A stretch of 64,000 bases of DNA from Paenibacillus macerans (GCF_023715465.1 NZ_JAMBOE010000007.1:124001-188000), one strand, 5' to 3'. Shown: positions 26,390-39,053, counted from the stretch's first letter. Notes: generated from the letters alone by a model not told the origin. Made by a program: numbers and translations.

Positions 26390-26671
26390 ATTATTCTCTT
26401 TAAAATAAAAACAACCGACTAGGAGCAGCCAGTTGTTTTGTGACATGAATTTTGAAAGCAATTGACTTCAATGGCTTCTTATGAGAATTTTCAAATAACC
26501 TCTCTCATGGTTTGGACGTACAAGAAAAGACGATTGAGAATTTTACTCAACCGTCTTTTTTCTGATATCTCCATAACTCCATAGGCACTACAACCAAGGG
26601 CTAAGGGTGTAGTGACCGCATTCATTTCACCACATTGTTAATCAAATTGTATATTTATAGCCAACGCATCT
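26390..26671. other. AT-rich spacer with two hairpins
   Basis: Hairpins at 26408-26439 (ACAAC...GTTGT with T4) and 26524-26562 (AAGACG-TTGAG...CTCAA-CGTCTTTTTT) look like terminators, the second strong on the plus strand and usable on the minus strand. No gene is seen. Confidence 0.6.
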
Positions 26672-27201
26672 TCATTTCTTAGTTTTAAGCATTATGTTTT
26701 GTATAGAGCCTTTATTAATAACCACCATTTTATTGATCATAGCTGAATTCTCCAAACCTTGCAGCATATATCTAAATCCTTTGATGTGATTACCCTTACG
26801 ATGCAAATATAGCGATAATTCATATAAAAAACCAGGGTAGTAATCAGGAATAACCTCGACTTTTATACAAATCATTCGTTTGTGGATATACAAATGTTTC
26901 GATTTCCGAATTAAATTGTTGGAGAATATGATCCACATCAATTTCATATCGATTTGCGGCATACATAATATTAACTAAAGCTACAAGTATCTCATCCGGT
27001 TGCTGTTGCCCATTCCTTGGATAAATTCAACCAATATAGGGTTTCAGTATCTGTTTCTTTTACCCAGTTTAGATCAGCGTAGTCATATGTGAATTGCAAG
27101 GCTTTTTTATAGTCATTCCGACCTTCACATACATTTGCTTTCAGAAGTTTCGGGTAAGCTAAATAGACAAAAAATGGTCTACTCAGCTTACTTTGTATTT
27201 C
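26672..27201 (-). pseudogene. Decayed paralogue of the AloR-like regulator
   Basis: Three frames in order match the C-terminal half of the intact regulator at 33046-34410. SRPFFVYLAYPKLLKANVCEG...NWVKETDTETLYWLNLSKEW corresponds to GRPLFFYCAYANLLRACVCEA...WVEEKDNDTLHWLHLFKEW. Next, in a shifted frame, ILVALVNIMYAANRYEIDVDHILQQF corresponds to VLPGLFNIIEAANRFDFKVDDILERF. A further shift near an AAAAGTC gives YPGFLYELSLYLHRKGNHIKGFRYMLQGLENSAMINK. About 27 codons are missing between the first two, and no HTH region remains. A hairpin with 12-bp arms (27236-27247 and 27275-27286) sits at the broken 5' end. Confidence 0.85.
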
Positions 27202-27393
27202 CTGAAGTGCTGTCTTGGAACGTGATTCTCTAATCAAGAAGATCGCCAACCACCTGACCAAGCTGGCCAGATAGGGCGATCTTCTTGTTTATTAATATTT
27301 GATAATTCAGTTTCACATCCCTTTCAGCCCGTTAAATGAAGCACCAAAAAGAACCTGAGCAGGTGAACTCCTTGTGTTGAAAGTTTAACTGTG

Positions 27394-27735
27394 CTATTTC
27401 TTGGTTTTAGGTTTAGGTCTCGTTAGTTCAAAACTATGCCTTACCATATCATGAAGATCATCTTCCGGAAGTCCTTCATCTAAAATGACCGTATTCCAAT
27501 GCTCTTTATTCATATGATATCCCGGCTTGACTTCCTTGAATGCCTGTCGAAGAAAATCGGATCGTTCAGGATCACATTTAAGGTTAACGCAAAGATGTTT
27601 ATCTCGATTGAATATCAAGGCAAATAACTTCTTGTTTTCTTTATGGCGAATGGCCGTCCATCCTTCTCCGAAGGGTTGATCTTCATACGAGTCTGGATAA
27701 GACAAACAGTATTCTACGAATTCCTCTATTTTCAT
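27394..27735 (-). CDS. MmcQ/YjbR family protein
   Basis: A 113-aa protein with the YjbR/CyaY-like fold pattern: EFVEYCLSYPDSYEDQPFGEGWTAIRHKENKKLFALIF, CVNLKCDPERSDFLRQAF, and PGYHMNKEHWNTVILDEGLPEDDLHDMVRHSFELT. Members are small single-domain proteins, sometimes called DNA-binding, with little known function. AGGAG lies about 6 nt before the ATG. Confidence 0.85.
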   Translation of the reverse strand: MKIEEFVEYCLSYPDSYEDQPFGEGWTAIRHKENKKLFALIFNRDKHLCVNLKCDPERSDFLRQAFKEVKPGYHMNKEHWNTVILDEGLPEDDLHDMVRHSFELTRPKPKTKK

Positions 27736-27756
27736 TCTGTACTCCTGTCTTTGTTG

Positions 27757-27867
27757 TCATTCACGGTTCTTGTTTTGGGCATAACATGCTGAAATCTCTT
27801 CCAATCGTTGTTTAATTTTCGCCTCTGACCCCTGTGCTGTAGGATGATAGTATTTCCGGCCGATCAT
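27757..27867 (-). pseudogene. rarA: C-terminal remnant of RarA-like ATPase
   Basis: Thirty-six codons (GRKYYHPTAQGSEAKIKQRLEEI...) resemble the end of replication-associated recombination ATPases of the RarA/MgsA family, whose tails carry a YY.PT..G.EA.I..RL pattern. The upstream DNA holds no further matching frame, no ATPase motifs and no ribosome binding site. The rest of the gene appears deleted. The identification is from a short match. Confidence 0.5.
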
Positions 27868-28028
27868 AAAGTATTTAATGCAACCCCACTATTAAAAGAA
27901 TAAAAATAATTACATATTTTTTTACTCTTCTCATCAGTTCGTTTTATACTTTGAAGTTGGGTAATATTAATGTCCAATTCAGCAAATAGCATTCCAGTAG
28001 ACCTAGTAAAGACTGGGGGCGAAACGCC

Positions 28029-28058
28029 AAAAAGCCGCCCGGAAAATCACCGGGCGGT
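28029..28058 (-). terminator. Intrinsic terminator of the beta-glucoside operon
   Basis: On the minus strand ACCGCCCGG pairs with CCGGGCGGC, followed by TTTTTGG. Confidence 0.85.
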
Positions 28059-28068
28059 CATCCTGCCG

Positions 28069-28096
28069 AAAATAGCGGTCATTTGTAGCGCTATTT
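28069..28096. repeat. Single family C repeat unit
   Basis: AAAATAGCG-N10-CGCTATTT, an inverted repeat matching family C units at 8259-8435 and 54345-54543, here alone between the terminator and the GH1 stop. Confidence 0.6.
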
Positions 28097-28117
28097 CTGC
28101 GATCTCCAGCGGTCTCC

Positions 28118-29566
<1,449 letters not shown>

Positions 29567-29597
29567 TCATTATTATTTTTCTAAATTTCCGGTCAGG

Positions 29598-31605
<2,008 letters not shown>

Positions 31606-31627
31606 TGATGCGTACATGTAGTTTTCC

Positions 31628-32460
31628 TCATTCCCGGCTCACAATCCGTTGAATATGAATCGTGAGGTACAGCTTTTCATCCTGCGACATCGTGTGATCA
31701 TACTTTTTCTCAATAAACGAGCTTATTTTCTCAACGCATTGAAACGCCTGAGGGTAGGAGGACTTTACGACACTATACAATTCTCCGTCCCGATCGCCCA
31801 TCGTACTGTGATTGAAAATACGCTGGGCGAAAAATTTCAGATGGGTAACGAAACGGTAATAATTCAAAGAATTTTCATCCAGCGTGATCGTAAAATGATA
31901 TTCTACAATCTTGAGAATTTCCTGAAGAAACTTCGTAAGGTTCACCACATTATGCATTTCTTCATTCAATTCGGCGTTGACGAAATGAAAAGCAATGAAA
32001 CCAGCTTCGTCATCCGGCAAGCGGACATGCAATCTTTCCTCGATCATGTCCAGCGCCGTTCTGGCTACGGCATATTCTTCCCTATGAATACGCTTGATCT
32101 CCCAAAGCAGCGCATTGCTTACCACGATCCCCTTGCGGACGCGCTCCACAGCTAAACTAATATGATCCGGCAGCGAGATATAGATGCTTTCATTCAAATT
32201 TTTCTTGAGCGTTTTTCTGGCATAGCTGATGATGTCATGAGCCAGATCCATCTCTTCCGCCGAAACTTCTTCAAGCAGCTTTTTATATTTTTCATATAAG
32301 CCGGCGTCCTCCAGGTAGAACCTTTTCTCGATCCGGCCTTGGTTGACCGCGTCCCCCTCCTTTTTCTGAAACCCGATGCCCTTGCCCATCAAGATCAGTT
32401 CATCGCCCCGTTCATTGACCGCGCTTACAATGTTGTTATTAATTACTTTTTTATTTGCAT
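31628..32460 (-). CDS. licT: LicT family antiterminator with apparent frameshift at codon ~5
   Basis: A BglG/LicT transcription antiterminator: an RNA-binding CAT domain, then PRD1 and PRD2 (phospho-His sites in DLAHDIISYA, DEAGFIAFHFVNAE, FNHSTM and LTIHIQRI). The expected N terminus KKVINNNIVSAVNERGDELILMGKGIGF is encoded, but its frame lacks a normal start. The ATG at 32460 with a G-rich site upstream runs MQIKK then stop, because the A-run at 32447-32452 has six bases where seven would restore the frame. This may be a sequencing error, polymerase slippage or phase variation, or a real null allele. Initiation at the next in-frame TTG/ATG near 32392 would drop about 22 residues of the RNA-binding domain. 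Confidence 0.8.
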
Positions 32461-32562
32461 TCAGATCACCCCCCTCGCCCTTCAGATGTCAGCCGCTTGT
32501 CCAGGTCCCGCTCCAGAAGAGGCTATATCCCGTTCGCCATTTGAACCGGAAAAAATACCAAA

Positions 32563-32637
32563 AAAAAGACAAGGCCTCAGCACAAATAAAACACAGGTCT
32601 GTGCTGAGGTCTTGCCTGCATTAAATCAGTAACAATC
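32563..32637 (-). promoter_or_regulatory. RAT antiterminator and terminator before licT
   Basis: On the minus strand a RAT starting GGATTGTTACTGATTTAATG (32608-32637) overlaps a terminator with arms AAGACCTCAGCAC and GTGCTGAGGCCTT, followed by eight Ts. It gives licT autoregulation. Confidence 0.88.
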
Positions 32638-32642
32638 CCCAG

Positions 32643-32672
32643 TATATACATTTAGTTGTAAAAATTATTCAA
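32643..32672 (-). promoter_or_regulatory. Promoter of the licT-PTS-GH1 operon
   Basis: On the minus strand TTGAAT, 18 nt, TATATA, placed so that the transcript starts just before the RAT. Confidence 0.6.
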
Positions 32673-33045
32673 CAAACAGTCTTATATTTATAATTATCTT
32701 AGAAAACGCAACCATGGAAGCGATGTAATCATAATACTTGATACTACCAAAGAAATCAACAGGTAATTTCAGTGTGTAGTATCATAATTCTTTAATCTTT
32801 CTTGCTCGGTATCCTTAAGTCCAAAACCCCTCTGTTTTGTAAGTATTCCCTAGTTACTACACCATATTATCGTTTTCGTCGTTTCCCGTTTAAGCTACAT
32901 TTCTGGTTTTATCTTAAAATGCATAATATTGACAAATGGTAGATTTTGTAATAGATTAAAAATATCAAATTGACCGTTGATCAAAAAGAAAATTTACAAA
33001 AATTTAGGGTTCCTAGTCTGCATGATCCGAATAGGGGGGGTTTGA
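32673..33045 (+). promoter_or_regulatory. Upstream region and promoter of the AloR-like gene
   Basis: TTGACA (32929-32934), 17 nt, TAGATT (32952-32957) is a good sigma-A promoter for the AloR-like gene. Further upstream TGATACTAC (32739-32747) and GTAGTATCA (32776-32784) form a 9-bp inverted repeat 28 bp apart, a possible regulator site. No gene is seen in this AT-rich stretch. Confidence 0.55.
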
Positions 33046-34410
33046 ATGATTCAGACAACCACGATTATCGCAGAAATTAATAAATTTATGCAGCAGAATA
33101 ATCTAAGCCTTACACAATTGGCAAGGAGATCCGAGATCAACACGGGAACTATTAGCGCAGTTCTAAGCGGTACACGTCCGCTGGCGGTCGATCAAATGGA
33201 TAAGATAACTGGAGCAATGGGGCTTCCAAAAGGGCATTTTTACAAGACCTATATTCGGGATTATCTTCAGGAGATGAACCCTGACTGGCGAAGAGTAAGA
33301 CCTTTTATACATAATTGTGCCGCGCTAGACAAGCTGGACTACATACGGGAAGTTGTAGCTTTACTGCTCGATAATTTGTTATACTCCCCACTTTTGTTTG
33401 ATCTGGCTGAGGAATTTTTTGAAAAAGGCAAGCATGAAGCGGCGGCGATTCTTTACGAAAATGTGGCTATGAGCGAACGAAGTCAGCATTCTGAACGGTT
33501 GGCCTTGTGCCAATATCGCCTATTTAAGATTTGGCTTGGCAATAATCAGTCTCACAACATGCTACTTGCGCACCAGTTTGAACCCTACGTAGAACGCCTG
33601 GATGAAATAGATCAACTGGATGCATTGAAGGATTTGGCAAACATTTACCGTGCACTTTATAATTGGGATAAGGTTGAGGAATTGGCAGTAATTTTGGAGT
33701 GTAAGGGGAAAATTCAATATAAACTAGCACATCAAATCAAAAAAAGAGAAACTTCCAAAAAGCCTGGGAGACCATTATTCTTTTATTGTGCATATGCCAA
33801 TCTTCTCCGTGCTTGTGTATGTGAGGCAAGGAAAGATTATAAACAGGCGTTGCATTATACGAATATTTACTCTGATTTGGATTGGGTAGAGGAAAAAGAT
33901 AACGATACGCTTCACTGGCTTCATTTATTTAAAGAATGGGGTATAGTTAATACTTATGTGTATAAGCTTTTATCAGGGGATGCAAGTGTGCTTCCGAAGT
34001 ATGTCGGTTTCATGGAGACGAATAAAAACGAAGTCTTGCCGGGACTCTTCAACATTATAGAAGCAGCAAACCGGTTTGATTTCAAAGTGGATGATATCCT
34101 TGAGCGGTTTGATTCATATATCGTCGACTATATAAAGGATCAACACGCTATAGATCTATATACAGATCAATTGATCGCGAATGCTTTTGCTGATTTCTTG
34201 CATGAATTAGCGATTTATTATTTTCATCGGGGCCTGTATCCGTTTGGATTTAAATATTTATTACATTGTATGGAGTTATCTGCAAAAATTAATAAGAGAT
34301 CTTGTATAATAAAGTCAGTTAGGCTGTTTGAACGTTTTAGAGATGCAGCTTCTTCCGAAACGAAATCAACTTACAACTATTGGGTTTCACTTATGGAGGC
34401 TGTTTATTGA
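33046..34410 (+). CDS. AloR/AimR-like XRE-TPR peptide-sensing regulator
   Basis: A 454-aa protein. The N-terminal ~65 residues are an XRE helix-turn-helix (NLSLTQLARRSEINTGTISAVLSGTRPLAVDQMDKITGAMG). The rest is all-helical, with TPR-like repeats (AAAILYENVAMSERSQHSERLALCQYRLFKIWL; FADFLHELAIYYFHRGLYPFGFKYLLHCMELSA). The layout matches the RRNPP group, closest by recollection to the AloR regulators described in Paenibacillus polymyxa, which sense short secreted peptides. No clear signal-bearing propeptide follows; only (M)KAKGNDLT starts at a TTG overlapping the stop, with GGAGG 7 nt upstream. A decayed paralogue lies 6 kb away in opposite orientation. Confidence 0.75.
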   Translation: MIQTTTIIAEINKFMQQNNLSLTQLARRSEINTGTISAVLSGTRPLAVDQMDKITGAMGLPKGHFYKTYIRDYLQEMNPDWRRVRPFIHNCAALDKLDYIREVVALLLDNLLYSPLLFDLAEEFFEKGKHEAAAILYENVAMSERSQHSERLALCQYRLFKIWLGNNQSHNMLLAHQFEPYVERLDEIDQLDALKDLANIYRALYNWDKVEELAVILECKGKIQYKLAHQIKKRETSKKPGRPLFFYCAYANLLRACVCEARKDYKQALHYTNIYSDLDWVEEKDNDTLHWLHLFKEWGIVNTYVYKLLSGDASVLPKYVGFMETNKNEVLPGLFNIIEAANRFDFKVDDILERFDSYIVDYIKDQHAIDLYTDQLIANAFADFLHELAIYYFHRGLYPFGFKYLLHCMELSAKINKRSCIIKSVRLFERFRDAASSETKSTYNYWVSLMEAVY

Positions 34411-34773
34411 AAGCTAAAGGAAATGACTTGACCTGAAGCTATGTTTTATTTAACTCCGATTATGTAAATACACAGCTCAAATAAGAAAAGGAGTGGGGAT
34501 ACCCACTTCTTTTTCTTTATTTCATACAAGGGAGTTGGTCCACCACACTCTTTAGGATTTTGAGGATTTTCTAAGCACAGTACATACGCGAATGATTATA
34601 TAGGTGAAAACAATAATATATTTTTGATAAAAAAAGAATGAGCATAACCGCTCATCCTTTTTTTGATTCAACTGGTTAACCGTAACTTTCAGTAAGAAAC
34701 ATTTGTTCTGACCAAATGAATTATATATTTCTCAGTAGTTACGAAGCAGCTCGATTATTGACTGTTTTTCCAC
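34411..34773. other. Spacer downstream of the AloR-like gene with two terminators
   Basis: Terminator 1 (34483-34518): AGTGGG-GATA-CCCACT then T-rich, ending the AloR-like transcript. Terminator 2 (34628-34664): ATGAGC-ATAACC-GCTCAT flanked by A and T runs, usable in both directions. Frames between them are shorter than about 10 codons; no peptide gene with a signal sequence is visible. Confidence 0.7.
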
Positions 34774-36060
34774 CTATATCCGGTAAGCCTTCATCGCCTT
34801 GCGCAGCTCTTTCAGCGTTGGACGTTTGCCGTACAGCAGCACGCCCGTGCGGTAAATTTTCGCCGAGAGCCAGCCGAACAGGAAAATCGCGGCGGCGAGG
34901 ATGAGCAGCGAAAGCGCGATCTCCCACACCGGCGTTGTTCCGACGCCGACCCGGACGATCATCGATACGGGCGAAACGAACGGGATATAGGAGCTTATCT
35001 TAAGCAGCATCGAATCGGGGCTGCTCAAGCTGAAAATCCCGATGTAAAAAGCGACCAGCGACAGCATCGTAATCGGCATCACCGCCTGGCCGAGCTCCTC
35101 TGTCCGGCTCACCAGCGAGCCAATGGCGGCAAACAGCGTCGCGTACAAAAAGTAGCCAAGAATATAAAAGATTAGGCCAAGCACCAGCACCTCAACGCGG
35201 ATTTGCGACAAATCGAGATTGAAATCGGCCAGCACCGGCTTATTGTACGGCAGCGAAACGTTGATCGCAATGACGGCGGCGAACACGAAAATTTGCAACA
35301 AGCCGATAAAAAACATGCCGATGATTTTGCCGAACATCTGCGCCAGCGGCGACACGCTGGTAATGAGAATCTCCATGATGCGCGAGCTTTTTTCCGCCGT
35401 TACCTCGGAGGCGATCATATTCCCAGTCATGGTGATCGTCATGAAGAACAGGATGATCAGCGCGTATACGACGACATAGTTGATCGGGCCGGGTTCCCCC
35501 ACGCCGTTACCGGCCTGGCCCGCTTCCGCGGCGGACTTTACCGCTTCGATCTGAACCGGCGCGTTGAGCGCGGCGATCTGCGCTTCATTCAGCATGCCCT
35601 TCGTAATGTATTGCACCTTCACGTGCTGCAGCGCCGCCTGCAGGGCAGCTTGCAATTCCGCTTTCATCTGGCCCGACTCGGACGTATAAGTCACCGCCGG
35701 AAAGCCGCCTTCCGCCCCGGGGGCAAACTGCAAATAACCGTCGATTTTGCCTGCCTCGAGCTCTTGATTCAGCGCCGTCTTATCCGCATTTTCGTAGGGG
35801 ACCAGCGTAAAATTAGCCGCCGTCTGCTTTTCCGCATAGGCCGTTAAGGCATCCGCCAGCTCCGGCTGACCGTCATAGGCGACGCCGATCTTCGACGGCT
35901 GATCGTTGCCTCCGGTAAATTTATCGATAAAATAAGGCACATGCAGGCCGACCGAAACGAGCAAAGCCAACACGACCGTCGTGATGATAAAGGCTTTCGT
36001 CCGCACCTTGTTCATAAACGTAAAGCCGATCACCGTGCGCATTTTATTCATTTGACTCAC
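34774..36060 (-). CDS. ABC-2 type permease (NatB/YhaP-like)
   Basis: A 428-aa membrane protein with an N-terminal transmembrane helix, an extracytoplasmic domain of about 150 residues, then five or six helices, as in NatB/YhaP exporters. It pairs with the ATPase upstream, whose gene it overlaps by 17 bp. Such pairs export sodium, peptides or toxic compounds; the substrate is unknown. Last gene of a five-gene minus-strand unit. Confidence 0.85.
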   Translation of the reverse strand: MSQMNKMRTVIGFTFMNKVRTKAFIITTVVLALLVSVGLHVPYFIDKFTGGNDQPSKIGVAYDGQPELADALTAYAEKQTAANFTLVPYENADKTALNQELEAGKIDGYLQFAPGAEGGFPAVTYTSESGQMKAELQAALQAALQHVKVQYITKGMLNEAQIAALNAPVQIEAVKSAAEAGQAGNGVGEPGPINYVVVYALIILFFMTITMTGNMIASEVTAEKSSRIMEILITSVSPLAQMFGKIIGMFFIGLLQIFVFAAVIAINVSLPYNKPVLADFNLDLSQIRVEVLVLGLIFYILGYFLYATLFAAIGSLVSRTEELGQAVMPITMLSLVAFYIGIFSLSSPDSMLLKISSYIPFVSPVSMIVRVGVGTTPVWEIALSLLILAAAIFLFGWLSAKIYRTGVLLYGKRPTLKELRKAMKAYRI

Positions 36061-36949
36061 CTACCTCGCGAATAAAGATTTGGTTGAGCGTCGGCTCCTT
36101 GATTTCAAAATGCTCCACCTCGGCGGATTCCATCGCTTTATTCAGGATGGCCTGCGCGGCGGACGCATCCGTAATCCGGAGCAAATAACCGTTACCAGTC
36201 CGCTCCACCGAATTAACGCCGTTTAGACTTTCCAGGCCGGTCACTTCCCCCGCCGTTTTCAGCAGCACCTCTTCGCGGGGATAACGTTTTTTGATTTCCT
36301 GCAAGTTCCCTTGCAGTACCGTATTGGAGCGGTGCAAAATCGTAATGTTGCGGCACAACTCCTCTACATGCTCCATCCGGTGCGTGGAAAATAAAATGCT
36401 GGTGCCCTGATCGCGCAGCTCCTTCACCGTCGCCTTGAGCAGCTCGACGTTAACCGGATCCAGCCCGCTGAACGCCTCGTCCATGATGACGATTTTCGGC
36501 TTGTGGACGACGGCGGCGATGAAGCCCATTTTTTGCTGGTTCCCTTTGGACAGCTCCTCGATTTTTTTGTCGTAATATTCCGGCACTTCGAAGCGGTCGA
36601 GCCAATATTTCAGGCTTTTGTCGGCCTCCGCCGCCGACATCCCTCTTAGGCGGGCCAAATAAATGATTTGGTCACTGACCTTCACCTTAGGGTACATGCC
36701 CCGTTCTTCCGGCAAATACCCCATCTCGTGCTGGAGTTCCCGGCCGTACGGCTTGCCGTGGTACAAAATGCTGCCGCTGTCCGGATATATCAGCCCCAGC
36801 ACCATTCGCATCGTCGTCGTTTTGCCGGCCCCGTTTGCGCCAAGCAGACCGTAAATTTCCCCTTCCTCCACCCGAAGCGAAATATGATTAACGGCCGTCT
36901 TATCACCGAACTGCTTCACTACGTTTTCCAAAACCAACGGATATGCCAT
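36044..36949 (-). CDS. ABC transporter ATP-binding protein (NatA/YhaQ-like)
   Basis: A 301-aa ATPase: Walker A GANGAGKTT, signature LSKGNQQKMGF, Walker B VIMDEAFSGLDP, switch His in STHRMEH, plus a C-terminal extension of the DUF4162 type. ATG 36949 is 7 nt after AAGGGG and overlaps the previous stop as TGATG. It powers the permease downstream. Confidence 0.9.
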   Translation of the reverse strand: MAYPLVLENVVKQFGDKTAVNHISLRVEEGEIYGLLGANGAGKTTTMRMVLGLIYPDSGSILYHGKPYGRELQHEMGYLPEERGMYPKVKVSDQIIYLARLRGMSAAEADKSLKYWLDRFEVPEYYDKKIEELSKGNQQKMGFIAAVVHKPKIVIMDEAFSGLDPVNVELLKATVKELRDQGTSILFSTHRMEHVEELCRNITILHRSNTVLQGNLQEIKKRYPREEVLLKTAGEVTGLESLNGVNSVERTGNGYLLRITDASAAQAILNKAMESAEVEHFEIKEPTLNQIFIREVGESNE

Positions 36950-37875
36950 CACTTTTCCCCTTCTTTCGTAAAAAAATCACCCGGAGGATAACCCTGCAGC
37001 CATAACTTCAAAATTTCCTCCAGTTCCAGACTCTGACTCTGAATCACCTGCAGTCCATGGTCTTCACACCACCGCGTAAAATCGCCATGGTTCTGAACGA
37101 TCAGCTTGCTGATGGCAGGACCATCCTCCCGGGAAACTACTGGGCCAGGGAAATCATCCAGCCTCAAGTTTTCCCCTTTCAGCCAAATTTCTTTCCAGCT
37201 TCCAAGCAGCAGGTCTTTTTCGGCTATGCCCAGCACTTGGCCTTCATGAACGAGGGTGATGTAATCGGCCAGCCGCTTCACTTCCTCGACCATATGCGTG
37301 CTGAGTACGATCGACACCGCCTCGCCTCCCTCATCCATAAAATCACGCAGTTCCTCGATCATCGCGCCCCAAGCAAACGGGTCGAGCCCTGACGAAGGCT
37401 CGTCAAGCAGCAGCAGCTTCGGTTTGGCCGCCAGTGCAGCGGCGATTTCGAATTTACGCCGTTCGCCCTTGGACATCCGGTTTAAACGTTCGCGCCGCGG
37501 CACATTAAAACGGTCCATTAACCGCTCAAACCGCTTCGCGTCCCAATCCGGGTACCAATGGGAACGGAATTTTGCCGCTTCTTCCGGGGTCATAAAGTTC
37601 TCGTCTACCGCCGGATTTTCCGGAACATACCCGATTTGCCGGCGAATTTCAAGCGGCAGTTCGCCGGCCGGAGTGTGGCCGTACCATTTGATTTTTCCCT
37701 CATCCGGTGCGACGATCTGCAGAATCATCTGCATGATCGTGCTTTTTCCCGCACCATTGGGTCCAACCAAAGCGACGATATAGCCTGCGGGAATTTGCAG
37801 ATTCAGCGGGCCGATCGTTTTCCTGCGCCCTCGTTTTACGGCCCCGATCAGCTCTACAGCCAGCTCGAATTCCAT
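36949..37875 (-). CDS. ABC transporter ATP-binding protein (YtrB-like)
   Basis: A 308-aa ATPase: Walker A GPNGAGKST, signature MSKGERRKFEI, Walker B LLLDEPSSGLDP, switch LSTHMVEE. It directly follows the GntR gene, as ytrB follows ytrA in Bacillus. The membrane partner may be the six-helix protein at 38334-39053, the other side of the GntR gene. The GntR stop and this start touch at 37875. Confidence 0.9.
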   Translation of the reverse strand: MEFELAVELIGAVKRGRRKTIGPLNLQIPAGYIVALVGPNGAGKSTIMQMILQIVAPDEGKIKWYGHTPAGELPLEIRRQIGYVPENPAVDENFMTPEEAAKFRSHWYPDWDAKRFERLMDRFNVPRRERLNRMSKGERRKFEIAAALAAKPKLLLLDEPSSGLDPFAWGAMIEELRDFMDEGGEAVSIVLSTHMVEEVKRLADYITLVHEGQVLGIAEKDLLLGSWKEIWLKGENLRLDDFPGPVVSREDGPAISKLIVQNHGDFTRWCEDHGLQVIQSQSLELEEILKLWLQGYPPGDFFTKEGEK

Positions 37876-38288
37876 CAGCTTTCCTCCCCCTTTTTGTCCC
37901 CCGGTTCATATTTCATTCGCACAACTTGCAAAAACAGCCGTTTCAGCTCTTCCTCTCCGAAATTCATCGATTTCCCGGTATCTACCGCCGCGGCGATAGC
38001 CTGCTGCACCACTGTTTTGCGGTACTCCCCGCGTTCTGCGGCTCCCACCTTCGCCACAAAGGTCCCGGTTCCTTGCTTCGTCCGCAGCAGCCCCTCGTTC
38101 TCCAGATCCTGATAAACGCGGCGAACGGTAATTACACTGCAGTTCAGACTTCCGGCGAATTCCCGGATCGAAGGCAGCAATGTTCCTTCCTCGATTTGCC
38201 CGCTGATGATCAGCGATTTGAGTTGCGTTTCGATTTGATGGTACAACGGCGCTCCGCTCTCCTCATTCAGCTGAATGGGAATCCACAT
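37875..38288 (-). CDS. GntR family regulator, YtrA subfamily
   Basis: A 137-aa regulator with a winged helix-turn-helix (PLYHQIETQLKSLIISGQIEEGTLLPSIREFAGSLNCSVITVRRVYQDLENEGLL) and only a short C-terminal helix region, as in YtrA regulators of cell-envelope or antibiotic-responsive ABC operons. ATG 38288 follows GGAGGTGA by 8 nt. It very likely binds the palindrome at 39171-39194 and represses the whole unit. Confidence 0.9.
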   Translation of the reverse strand: MWIPIQLNEESGAPLYHQIETQLKSLIISGQIEEGTLLPSIREFAGSLNCSVITVRRVYQDLENEGLLRTKQGTGTFVAKVGAAERGEYRKTVVQQAIAAAVDTGKSMNFGEEELKRLFLQVVRMKYEPGDKKGEES

Positions 38289-38333
38289 CGATCTCGTCAC
38301 CTCCGCCTTCCAGCGCTTTCCCCAAAGCTCCCA

Positions 38334-39053
38334 TCACGCCAGATCCCGCACAGCCAGCTTGCGCTTCGTGACGGAGGCAAACAGGAGTAATCCCAGTGTT
38401 CCGCAGACTAAGGAGCCCCACATCAGCGGGGACAAGAGCGCATACCGCCCGGAAAAGCCCACCGTCAGCTCTATCAGATTCCCCCCGAAGCCGTTGACGA
38501 CAAAAGCGAGCAAAGCGACCAGCACCATCGCCGCCAGCGACATCCAAAGATAAGTGCTGCCTTTTTTTAAAAATTCAAAGTAAATATACGCGCCATTAAG
38601 CAGCAATCCGTAGCCGCACCAAGTTAAGGCAAAAGCAATGTATCCCGCCGAACTCAGCTCGCTTCGCAGGGATGCCGCCAACAGATAAAGCCCCGGGTAA
38701 AAAAGCACGCCATTAAAAAGGGTCGCCGTAACTAACTGTATAATCCGGCCTAATATCACCGCGTCCGCCGAGATGGGGAGCGTGCGGTAAAACCGCAGCA
38801 TCTGCGTATATGAGTCTTCTTTAAGGTAGTTAAAAGAGCGGCGCGAAAAATAAAAACCGGTAAACGGAATCAACAGCAGCAGCATAAAATCCGCCAGCGG
38901 CTTAAGAAAAGAAGCCTCCCGTTCGCCGGGTTCGAACATAAAGCTCATCATCAGCGCCATATACAGCATAAACAAGACGTTCCAGATCAGGTACAACCGG
39001 TCCCCGCACAGATCCCTTTTGAAGATGACCCAAGCGTCTTTCCACCTGTTCAA
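38334..39053 (-). CDS. ABC-2-like six-helix membrane protein
   Basis: About 239 aa with six transmembrane segments and short loops; the hydrophobicity pattern resembles ABC permease subunits (YtrC/D-like). It is the first gene after the regulated promoter and lies 45 bp upstream of the GntR gene. The start is uncertain: TTG 39053 lies 9 nt after GAAAGG, whereas TTG 39062 is too close to it. It probably works with the ATPase at 36949-37875. Confidence 0.7.
   Translation of the reverse strand: MNRWKDAWVIFKRDLCGDRLYLIWNVLFMLYMALMMSFMFEPGEREASFLKPLADFMLLLLIPFTGFYFSRRSFNYLKEDSYTQMLRFYRTLPISADAVILGRIIQLVTATLFNGVLFYPGLYLLAASLRSELSSAGYIAFALTWCGYGLLLNGAYIYFEFLKKGSTYLWMSLAAMVLVALLAFVVNGFGGNLIELTVGFSGRYALLSPLMWGSLVCGTLGLLLFASVTKRKLAVRDLA

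Noticed and set aside
27236..27286. 12-bp inverted repeat as the end of an insertion sequence
   Set aside because: The arms enclose only 27 bp, no transposase or second end is seen, and the shape is that of a hairpin.
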